Shown piece after piece: positions 12,508 to 22,595 of a stretch of 64,000 bases of DNA. How positions within the stretch are numbered: the first letter of the stretch is position 1; each line of letters starts with the position of its first letter. Source of the DNA: Camillea tinctor (Eukaryota > Ascomycota > Sordariomycetes > Xylariales > Xylariaceae); the NCBI GenBank assembly GCA_022578605.1, contig MU394147.1, forward strand, positions 1 to 64,000, in the 5' to 3' direction. The notes under the pieces were generated by a model. It worked only from the letters and a program-made list of their open reading frames with translations. It had not been told where the DNA came from and did not search any database. A program made the position numbers and the translations under genes.

Positions 12508-14018
12508 GGTCTGACTGTAACTTACAACTAGGAGGTTTGGATGCGGTGTCAAGGTTAGACATCAATGGACGTTTTCTCATTATCTAGTAGGAGACCTTAC
12601 TCAGAGCATGCGCATGGGGTTGATTTTATAGCCTTCAATTGCTCCTTATTAGTTTGCCTCGTAGGTATAATAATAACCTTCGTTTTCACACCAAGCTGTT
12701 TACATGTGAGGTTGAAAGCCAACTTACATTACCCTATGTTGGGAAACAATACTATTCATGATTGATTGTTTCTAGTAATATTCTTTATTGATCAGCTTTA
12801 ATGCTGCTTGTTTGAAACACTTGGGTTTACAATTGTTTGTGAAGATTTGAACAATAAGTAGAACGTTTAGCCCCTTTATCTCCTTTGTTCTAACTTCTCG
12901 GTCGCTGTTGCAAGTTGCAACCGTCATAAGTAGAGATATTCGACTCCAGAATGATGTACGAGGAATAATTTGACTGTAACGTTCTTCCTCACTAGCGAAA
13001 GTGATTGATACGTTAGACTACAAACACGCATGCTATAATAACCTCTCTAGATACTCATGCAAGAGGCTTTCAATAAATCCGTAAGGCAATATAATACATG
13101 TCTGGTAAGTCTAAAATAAATATAGTTCATTGAAATAAATACTCAGCAAATAAAGTATTGTCTAAAAGACTATTTAGAGTCTTGAGCTCCTTTCAGTGTG
13201 CTTTGTATAGTATAAAATACGCCACTAGCAATCCCTACTAAGGAGTAGGCTAACCTAGATTGTTTTATAGGAGTATTAGTATTAAACTAGATATAGAGGG
13301 GACCCCCTACCAACAGCTGTATGAGGCTGTGAGGGACTATAGGGATAGCAGTCCCTAGTCTATGACACCCAACCTTCATACTGTTTGTTTAAATAGGAAG
13401 TTATGAAACGTATATATAATGGGGATGTATCAATCTATGTTGTAAAGCTAACGCCGACTTGCCATGAGGTGAAAAGGAGAAACTATCGCGAACTTGTAAT
13501 GCAACGCAATCTATATACACAGAAATGTGGTCCCTAGTTCCCCTAATCCCCACAACTGTATGGTGATGGTTCATAGTGTCAACTGTTTTTTCAAGCCGAG
13601 GCATTCGCAATTCCAAGTGAGTCAGTTATAGAAAATGACAAGTCAGGGCCAAAATTAAAGCAGGTGAAGATAATGATCGGGTTGAAGAGTCCCGTCCCTG
13701 TCGCCACAGTTTTAGCCTTCTTGGATCCCCCTTCAGAGCCTTTTATAACGAGCAGTTATATCATTTTATTATGCAAACATTTGTTGCATGAAACAACCCG
13801 GTTTTAATATGACGGAGAGTGACAGCTATCTAAATAGAACGAGAAAACCTATCAAAGGAGGATGTGCTGCTGGATCCATATAATACCAATTCCCTCCCCA
13901 GCGCAAACTTTACGACAACATACAGGACCTGACCGAAATTCTCTGATATGAGACGCATCATGAATAGGCGTTTTGCTGTCAATGATCAGGTAGGTCATGT
14001 AATGACATGAGTATGCAA
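12508..14018. other. Intergenic, AT-rich, no gene seen
   Basis: About 1.5 kb without convincing coding frames, between the membrane hypothetical and the 3' end of the large zincin/cytochrome-b5 gene. A short imperfect hairpin (GGGACTATAGGG..AGTCCC) occurs near 13332-13357. Confidence 0.5.
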
Positions 14019-17000
14019 CTACGAGTTTATATACCCACAGAGGGCTAGGCTATTATCGTTATCGAGGTATATGGTTTCCACCGGTGGTTTAGCCCAGCCG
14101 GCGCCAACTTTCAGTCGACCTATACACCGTGCAGCGTATTTCTCCACAAGCCACTTTGCAAGGGAAGGATCGTCCAATTCTGCACCGGCGTAGATCTCTG
14201 GGATATGGCGTTCGTAATACGCAGGGAAAAGCATAAGATCTACCCAACGCGGTCAGTTGGCGGTTTCATAATTTCCAAGAGCGGGCACGCAAGTAGCTTC
14301 GCCACCAATAGTGTCACTTACCTCTAACATTGTACACATATTCACCAATAGTTACCCAAGCCCCTTGAGGCTTGTGAGGGTTATCATGTTTAGAGACCTC
14401 ACCGGCTGGTATATCCGGAAGCTTATGGGATATAGCAGCAATAATGCGGTCCGGCCTTCGAATAAGCTCATTCATAGCAGCGAACCCGGCACTGGAAAGC
14501 ACTTGGTCAGCTGCCACTGCTTTAAGAAATCTCATGGTGTGGACGTTGAAAGGTGCACATTTATATACTTAAATTCCCAGGGAGCATAATACATGCGTAT
14601 CGAGGGAAACAACGGCTTGGATATACTCACCTCCTTTCTTCTAGCTCGGCTGATGCATCCGTGCCACCATAATTCTTCATGAGTTCATAAAGTCCAGCGT
14701 TGGGAGTCGGAGAGGCTTATCAATCGTGTTCGTTAGCACACAAACTTTGAAACAGAGAAAAAGGGGGAAGTTAGTACTTGATATGTCATAGACAAATCCA
14801 TTTAGTACAATGTGAGTCCTGTTAATTTGATCCATCCCAACTTCCGGTATAATGGTTCCCACTCTCGAATTCTCAAAGTCCTATAAATAGAATAGTCAGA
14901 CAGCCATCAACAAGGAGGAGAAGAAGATGTTGATATAGTATTTCTTGCGTTACCTTCAATATGTCTAGATTATGGACTTTTAAGAAGGCTTCGGTAGCAT
15001 CAAGTCCCAAATACTGTCGCATTATGAGATCGCCGCCTGGATGGAATCTTGTGTAGGCTTCAACAGGTATAAGTACAGAAACTCCTCGAAGCTATACATA
15101 GATGATAAATATGTGCTTACCCTCCAGGTCATATACTGCTCCTCCAATAGCCATGTAGCATCCAAGGTCTGGATTATCACGCCACCGCAGTGTTCGTGGT
15201 GTGAACTGCTGGTCGTTGGAATGAGTCTCTGGTCGGTCAGCTTCTACAATAGCACAAAAATGTGGCTGCAGGCGATTCATCAGGTCTTTCGCCGCGGGGT
15301 TGCTAGGAGATAGTTTTATCTGTATTGGGCCGCCGGCGCTTTTAGAAAGTAATTGTTCTTCTTGTTGATCGGAAAAGGGGAAGTCTGTTTGATGTGTAAG
15401 CCATTGAAACGCATTAGGCCGAGCATCAACTTACGTGTGAGATCAAAGGCAAATGATCCTGCAGTGACCCAACGGGGCATTCCATTGCTTCCATCAAAGT
15501 CCGATACTTCCTCCGGCCTTCTTTTCGGAATGAGCTTTCCCATCGGGTTTAGTGATGACTTAAAGGTATTGCGTATGTAGTCTGCTCTCGCATCATTGCT
15601 AACCAGCTCTGGTCCAAATGGTCCGGTTTTCACGATAGCACGGTAATCAGCCTCATTAGCACCATTGGTCTGTAATAAGTCTAGAGGGAAACACATGTTA
15701 ATTAAGCAAACCAAGTCGATATGTAAAAAAGCAGCTTACCTGAAATTTGATAAACGTCGTGACCGAACATCCCGTCAGGGTAAATAACCCAAGCATCCGC
15801 CAAGGACCGGTGGTTACCCACTTCGCCTACAGTAAAGTATCGAGGTAAATTCGCATAAGGAGAGTTAGAAGTAGCTTGTCCTCCAGCTAAGCTAGGTGGA
15901 TTGATTGGGGGTGGAGCAGGTATATAAGGGGGATCCACTGGAGGGGGGACTAATCTGAAATCACACTCCCTATACCTTTCCTGTGAGTTTGTCGAGAACT
16001 CTACTGGATGATCGAACCGGACCCAATCCTGAGCATACGTTGGCACGCTAAACGGGAAAGCTGTCCACTGGGTAGCGAGAGGATTAGCTTCGCGCTCAGC
16101 TTTTATTCGAGCGTAAGTATCTATTAAGGCTGTAAGCCATGACCTAGTTGAATAGAAGAAAAAAAAAAAGCCGTTAGTCTTCCAAAAAAAAGTAACTAAA
16201 AAAGAAAATAAATAATAGTCAAAGCTCACTTATTACCGCCGTACTGCCATTCTAGATCGACAAGAGCAGTTTGGAAGTCTTCCAATGCCTCGGATTGAGA
16301 CCACCAAAAATCCGAGCTCGAGACGTTCTGCCGAGGCCTCGGATCTTCGAACTCGAACCTACGTCCCCTCCTATCCTGGCCAGGTTCTTCGGAGGAATTC
16401 GGACGGTACGAAGCACGATCCTTCGGTTTTATAGGAATCGGGGCAAGAGAAAAAGGCCGGATGGTTTGGCCCGATTCGATCTGAAATTCCCCAGTGGTTA
16501 TTGGGAGTGAAGCGAACATCAACGTCGCAATTAAGTAAAATATCGTTTGCGCAGGTACTGCATGCAGGGCGCCAAAATGAAATTGCTCCTCATAACGAAC
16601 AGCGGCCAAAGCAATCTTTCGGCTTTCCTCGAGATCCCTCATTCGGTGGTAGTAACGGAACTTTTCTATGAGTCCTCGTCGATCACCCCAACCCCATGGC
16701 GTATCAAACCATCCTGGACCCATGCTAGCACTCCACGGCCTATATGTGAGCCACTAGAAAGTAGATATCAATCAGTAAATCTTCTCTCAGGCAAAGCTCT
16801 TTATTAAATACCACCATACCTCTTTATCTCTTTCCGCAAACTTCGTCCTGACTCGATTAGCTGTTTCGATGAATTCAGGAGGTGTACGGTCTTCAAAGCT
16901 AGGGGTCAATGTCACTTCCGTCACCATCCGGCGGCTATGTTGTGTGTCTACATAGTAATATTGAAAGAGATGCGGAGCATGGAAAGCTGGTTGAATATAA

Positions 17001-19014
17001 CTGGTTAGTATCCTACCAAGAGCCAGGTATCTGCGAGCACAGGACGTACCCTTTGATCCATACTTTGCTACAGTTTCGGTCCAAAATTTCTCGCCTAAGC
17101 AGAAAATATCAGCGCCCTCCTACTACGCGTAATTGTCGGAGCATCTTCTGAGGGGAGGATGAAGACCACCATACATAAGAACGAGGAAATCCAAAAGACT
17201 GGCATAGGGAATGCCGTCCACCAACGATTAGTGTTGGCCCACAGAAGCCGCCCTTCGGAGGAGTGGCTATATGCCCAGCCTATTGATGGCTCCGGGCAGT
17301 ACCGAAACTCGGCGTTAGTACATATTCCTCTGGTTTGCCCACGACTGAGCCATTGGCCTGGATGGAGATAAGGCCGTTCGCCCCCGAAAATATGTGCTTC
17401 GAGGGACAACCCCACCTCGCCAATCCATTCACTTTCGATGAACTGTGAACGCCGTGTGAGCACATGTTGTTCCCGCTAGTCTTTTCTTTCAACTTACCGG
17501 TTCGGGTTCTCCCCCACCGGTCGACGGAGGGGCTTGGCGCAAGGCGTGCTACAGTTTGGTTTAATATAAGCTCGTATTTCATAAACGATGCTTGTTTTTA
17601 GCCTGGTGGAGTTTACGTACCGCGTACTCGTGAACGAGCTATAAGAACATTGGGTTAATAGGTGATGTGCTATTACAGAACGAAATGACCAAGAGGAAAG
17701 AGGAGACGAACATTGATTGCACAACAAAACATAATGTGACACCTCTCAGCTAACGTTGTATTTTCTTCTAGTAGAGGCCTGAGAAACGCTGCACCATAGT
17801 GAATCCATATTTCCCATTCTTCGGGGTCATTTCCTGGGTTAATATTGCGTTTACATGTTAATGCATAGTCCGAGTGCGGATCTGGATGTACTAATTCATC
17901 CCAGATACCAAATTTGACAATCTTCCCCCGGAGTTCGATTTCTCTTCGAAGCGTCTCGGGATCGCAGTTGGCTTTGGCCTCGTCGTCGAAAATTATCCTC
18001 CTTATGTCATCCGCATGCCTGCCTGGAACATATGCTTCTGGATATGTATCTAGATAGGCCTCAGATTCCGCAAAGAGTACTGTCGCAAGCCTGTGGTAAA
18101 GAGTATGAGCGTGCCCTTCAAGCTTCAAATGGTATTGCTGGCTAAATCTACATACCAGCGGCTTTTCTCTTTGATAAGCTGAAGAAAAATACGGTTGACC
18201 AATTCAATGATCGGGCTTAATGCCTCCCAGATGGCATCAATGTCAACAGACCAACCTAAGGTTTTTATGTCTTCATTCTCGCGAAGCTTCTTGATCGGGT
18301 TCCTGAGAGATATTAAAGGATTGCCGTTTCGTAAATCCCACCACTGTATCTCAAAATGTCAGATACGCACGTTCCTACTATTCGGATGGTACACAATAGA
18401 CTCATGCTAATCCTTCTGGGAGGAGGGCAAGGGGCCGGAGGAGCACTTGCCTTGGCCTTGCGAAAATTGGAAAGCCATGTTGACTCGTCCACTTTGACTA
18501 ACAAGGCACGGAAATTTTCCCATTCTTTATACCTATCCATTCGCATAATATCGTAATTGTGGCCGCCGGGAATTCCGTCGTGGAGTTCGTCGTTCAAGAC
18601 CCCAAGATAGTTGGAATGTATACCGAGATGATTCCTCTGAGACTGCATACCAAGCAGTAACCTATCTGTCTCCTCCAGGTTCGGTTCCGCCATCGGTGGC
18701 CCATCCTTTACAAATGGAGAGGAGGCATACTCAGGTACAGGAAGACGGGGGAATTCTGGAGCGAGGCCTGAATGTGTCTTTCTGTCGGCGTGGCCGTACG
18801 GTATGCTGAAAAACTCATTCCCACTGTTTCCGAACCTCTCAGCCCAGGGAGATTGAGGAGCGTTTACGAAGAGCAAACGGCCCAGGGCTACTTCCTGCGG
18901 GTCGATAGGTTGGGGGGGAGGTACAGGTTCGACCGCTGGAGGATTAGCTGGTGGGTTATTGGGAGGGTGAGGTTGCTGCTGTCCAGGCTGCTGTCCAGGC
19001 TGCTGCTCCGCCAT
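14019..19014 (-). CDS. Zincin-like (HEYAH) protein with five cytochrome-b5-like modules
   Basis: Large multidomain protein, 1288 aa, function unknown. Minus-strand exons: 19014-18451, 18343-18156, 18090-17712, 17638-17621, 17548-17498, 17442-17175, 17094-17050, 16986-16820, 16753-16230, 16143-15740, 15680-15435, 15384-15121, ~15084-14954, 14880-14778, 14715-14631, 14530-14322 and 14239-14019; every phase closes. The N-terminus is Gln/Pro-rich. HEYAH at 380-384 is followed by FIESEWIGE (401-409), matching the HExxH...E zinc-site layout of gluzincins. From about residue 830 come five repeats that each begin like a cytochrome b5 core strand (AWVIYPDG.., PRWVTAGSFAFDL, CYMAIGGAVYDL, THIVLNGFVYDI, AWVTIGEYVYNV). 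Only module 3 keeps HPGG and a second His. No signal peptide is evident. The first intron is GC-AG. Peptidase activity and haem binding are inference. Confidence 0.82.
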
Positions 19015-19739
19015 TGGTGATAATATATGGTGTTGATGAAGCACAACAAGTGTTAGATCTACAGACTACTGGAGTAATCTTCGAAAAATCATCACGTATT
19101 GTCTTATCCTAATGTAAAAGGTATTCTGGGGGGTTGTTTAATGTTCTTAGCCAGATCTGGTCAAGCCCTTTGTCACATAACATACTTAACGCATGCGTAA
19201 GTGTGGATTCTATATTTACTATTATACCACGCTACGCTATGAATGGTGTAAGACAATTGGTCAGTTGGGGAGGTGAGGACTGACCCCTTTGTCGCCTTAT
19301 CGATAGACTTAGGGAACCCTACTGACACAAGTGACTAGGTACATATTTCAGCTGCCCACAGCCGTTGAGTTGGGAGTATTCAATTAAGTCTTAAAGAATG
19401 CTAGGCTATGTCATATTTACGTCAAACTACCTAGGTACCTAGGCTGCGCGTCAAATGCCTAGTAGTACCTGACCTACCTAGGTAGGTACATATAGATAGA
19501 TTACCTTGGTGCTATGTCACTACCTGTGCAACCTACATAATATGTACCTAGGTTACCTAGGTAGGTAGTTACCTATTCAAACCTTCTGTATTATTTCTGT
19601 CCCCAATTTGAATTTAATCTTCCATCTCCATCTCCATCTTCATTTCCAATCCCTTTCCTTTCACCCCCCAAACCTCAACCCCCTAACTGAGCTCTCTTCA
19701 CTGTCCCGTTATCATCTTCCCCATCATCGCTTGCATTCA
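19015..19739. other. Divergent promoter region with CCTAGGTA palindromes
   Basis: Spacer between two divergent genes, the zincin/b5 protein and the macrodomain protein. It is dense in copies of ACCTAGGT/TACCTAGGTA (about 19428-19442, 19476-19492, 19545-19570). A CT-rich tract (CCATCTCCATCTCCATCTTC) at 19621-19640 just upstream of the macrodomain start looks like a fungal core promoter or 5' UTR. Confidence 0.5.
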
Positions 19740-20520
19740 ATGCTACGCAGCACAGCCCGAAAAATGGCCGTTACTGCAGCTGCCGACATTCCCTCACTCG
19801 ATCTTCTCTACAATCGCAAGACACTAGATGTATCCAGACTTGGTCCTGTAGACGGCGCCTCGTCTATCCACAACGATCGCGTCGGCTTGTTTCGTGGTGA
19901 TATCACTTCTCTATCTGTTGACGCTATCGTTAACGCTGCCAACACCTCCCTCCTCGGCGGCGGCGGCGTAGACGGTGCTATTCATCGTCGCGCCGGCCCT
20001 CAGTTGCTGGCCGAATGCCGTACTCTCGGTGGCTGTGAAACTGGCAGCTCCAAGATCACCAACGCCTACAACCTACCATGTAAGAAGGTCATCCATGCTG
20101 TCGGTCCTATCTACAGCGAACTCCGCCCTGATCGAAGCGAGGTCTCTCTACGAGGTTGTTATCAGTCTAGTCTGCGCCTAGCAATCGAACATGACCTCAA
20201 GACCATCGCCTTCAGTGGTATCAGCACAGGTATATATGGATATCCCAGTATCGACGCTGCTCTTGTTGCCTGTAGCACTGTGAAAGAGTTTCTAGATAGC
20301 AAAGATGGTCAGAGGCTCGACAAAGTCATATTTGTTACCTTTGAGGAGAAGGATGTTCGTGCATATAACCACGTACTTCCGTAAGATTATCTCCTCCACC
20401 ACTCCCCTATGCCGTGGCATTTGCTAACTTTGCTTTTATCTTAGCCGCTTCTTTCCTCCAGCCAGTGACAGCCAAGTACAGCCGGCGGAAACCACCCGAA
20501 AATTGGGAGCTCGAGACTAA
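19740..20520 (+). CDS. Macrodomain ADP-ribose hydrolase (MacroD-like)
   Basis: Macrodomain protein of the MacroD/O-acetyl-ADP-ribose deacetylase type, which removes mono-ADP-ribose from acidic residues or deacetylates O-acetyl-ADP-ribose. 238 aa from exons 19740-20380 and 20445-20520 (phase-2 intron). The fold signature is complete: GDITSLSVDAIVNAAN, then LLGGGGVDGAIH with the catalytic glycine-rich loop and Asp, then GSSKITNAYNLP, then STGIYGYP for the distal ribose loop. The first ATG (19740) gives a basic leader, MLRSTARK, that could act as a weak mitochondrial signal; a second ATG at 19764 would remove it. A microbial-type PARG lies about 32 kb downstream. Family assignment is strong; preferred substrate is inferred. 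Confidence 0.92.
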
Positions 20521-21171
20521 GTATAGAGCAGACGGCTATTTGTTATGGCCTTAATCGCTATTGCTATCTTGTGGTATGGTTGATATGATATAAATAAATC
20601 GATATTGGTATCATCATCAATATTAGTGATAACGACGCTATGATCCACCATCATAGGATTCAAGAAGCTCCGGGAGCTAGACGAGAGAAATATCCATGGG
20701 TATTCAATACATACTCATACTATGGCCTAGCCGTCTTCTCGTTTACTAAGGAGGGGATCCCTTCTAGGCTCTTACTTTGCTGTGCTAACCCGGTTCGCTA
20801 CAGCTCCCCCTGGCTCTTCTACCCCCTTCGTCTTGATAAGCTCTGGCTCAGAGAGGGAGAAAGAAGTAGTACAAAGGAGACAGTCGATATTCAAGTTTCC
20901 TCTTAAGTACCACTTATTCATTTCTGATTCTTCTTGGGATTGTTATTAAGGGGGTTTCGGTCTTTTTTAGTGTATGAATCAAAGTGTTGGCTTATATCTT
21001 CTTTTGATACTTATCTACCAGGTATATCAAGAACAAGAGCCCAACAAACGATGCTCGTATCCGACAACTCGCTCGCCCTACTCGGAAATAGGGTTGCCAG
21101 TCTCCTAACGATGACATTGAGCATCTCATGACCCCACACGGTAGTTTCTGAAGAGGTATAGCAACCCCCTT
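20521..21171. other. Intergenic, no gene seen
   Basis: Spacer between the 3' ends of the convergent macrodomain and aldo/keto reductase genes. Open frames here lack any recognisable motif. Confidence 0.45.
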
Positions 21172-22595
21172 TTAATGCTCTGTACCGAATAGAACTTTCT
21201 GCGTATCGTATGCGTATTCCATAGGCATCTGCCAGTAACCATTGATGTCGGCTTTGGCTGTTCTCCACGCCTGATCTAGCACTTCTACGAGATCATCCGG
21301 TAACGGAGGCTTTTCCACATAATCCAAATTATCCCGCAGCTGCTCCAGATTCGAAAATCCGATCACTACCCCATCCCCCTCGCCTGGCCCCAGCCTGAGA
21401 ACTGAGTGGTGAACCACCCACCGCATTGCCACCTCCAGCGGTGACAGACCCCTCGCCTCGGCTGCCTGCCGGATCATCTTAGCTCCCTTAATGATTCCAT
21501 CACGGAAGTAAAGACCGCGCGTCAGGTGCTCGACGGGGCCCCCGCGCGCGTACCGACTTCCCTCTCCTGCCGGCGGCTCATCGTCGGGGCTCGTGAACCG
21601 CCCGGCCAGGAACCCACCACCCGTGGGCGAGTACGCCTCGAAGGCGAGCCCATACCGCCTGCACGCCGGCACCAACTCCGCCTCCACACCCCGGAACAGT
21701 GCGTTGTAGATACCCTGGTACACTGTCGGGCGTACCCAACCCTCTCGCGCGCAGAGCATCACGATTTCAGCCACCTCGAAGGACGCGTAGTTGCTAAGCC
21801 CGAGCCGCTTGAACTTGCCCGCCTTGTGGAGAGCGTCGCACGCTGCCAGGGTCGTCGAGAAGGGAACAGAACGGTCCTAGATAGGATAGTTAGTCTGTTT
21901 AATCCACATCATCGTAGCTCTCTCTTTTAAGTGTTTATTGCTAAATTTCGGAATGCAAAAAGCCCCTCTGTTGTCTCTACGCCGTAATCTATATAGGGCA
22001 AGGACTCATACCGGGGCGTGAAGATAAAATGTCTGTTTGATACGTTAGTTTTGTCTTTCCATTTCTAGCCATCTTCTTCCCATTGCCTTATATCGCTTCT
22101 CCCTCATTTCGTAACAAGTCCAAGTTAATCGCATCAACCCCTCCCCAGAAAAAAAACAATTTGACAATAACCCCCACACCCCAATAATAAACAATAAACC
22201 GCAACCAGGTAAGTTATAGGCGATATATCTAGGTGTATTTTATGACATAAACTCACATCAACGCAATCCGTCCCCAGCTCCCTCAGGCTCGTCTCCACGC
22301 TCTGCGCCAGCGCCTCGGCCGCGTGCGCCCCCGGTCGTAAAGGGTACACCTTGGTGGCCACCGCTAGCCCGCGCTCCTTCCACCCGGCCTCCCGCGTGAA
22401 CGCCTCCTGCGCCCCGCCCACGTACGCCCGCGCCGTGTCGAGGTCCCGGTGCCCCCGCGCTTGGAAGAGGTCTAGCGCTGTGCGGAAGTCGTCCATGCTT
22501 GTGAGGCGCGCGCCGGGGGCGCCGGCGGGGCCGAGGATCATGAGGCCGAGGACGGTGCGGGGTTTGGTGGTGGTGTCGCTGCTTTGGGTGGGCAT
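21172..22595 (-). CDS. Aldo/keto reductase, AKR7 (aflatoxin aldehyde reductase-like)
   Basis: NADPH-dependent cytosolic reductase of aldehydes, 354 aa. Minus-strand exons: 22595-22257, a 21-nt microexon 22032-22012, and 21876-21172. The AKR tetrad is Asp53 and Tyr58 (DLDTARAYVGG), Lys82 (VATKVYPL) and His118. His118 is encoded only by the microexon (TFYLHAP), which restores the AKR7 consensus '(V/I)DxFYLHAPD'. Cofactor-side motifs follow: GLSNYASFEVAEI, YQGIYNA and FEAYSPTGGGFLAGRF. The C-terminal LFGTEH is close to the AKR7 family end. The two introns around the microexon are 224 and 135 nt, long for this window. Skipping the microexon keeps the frame but deletes the active-site His. Confidence 0.9.

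Noticed and set aside
17280..17582. Alternative frame inside the zincin gene (GLISIQANGSVVGKPEEYVL) suggesting a frameshift
   Set aside because: The chosen frame of exon 17442-17175 is open throughout and both ends match phases of neighbouring exons, so no frameshift is needed.
18142..18155. Intron ending at GATTTAG in the zincin gene
   Set aside because: It would be 14 nt long. The 65-nt alternative ending TTTACCACAG at 18091 gives a better acceptor and keeps the frame.
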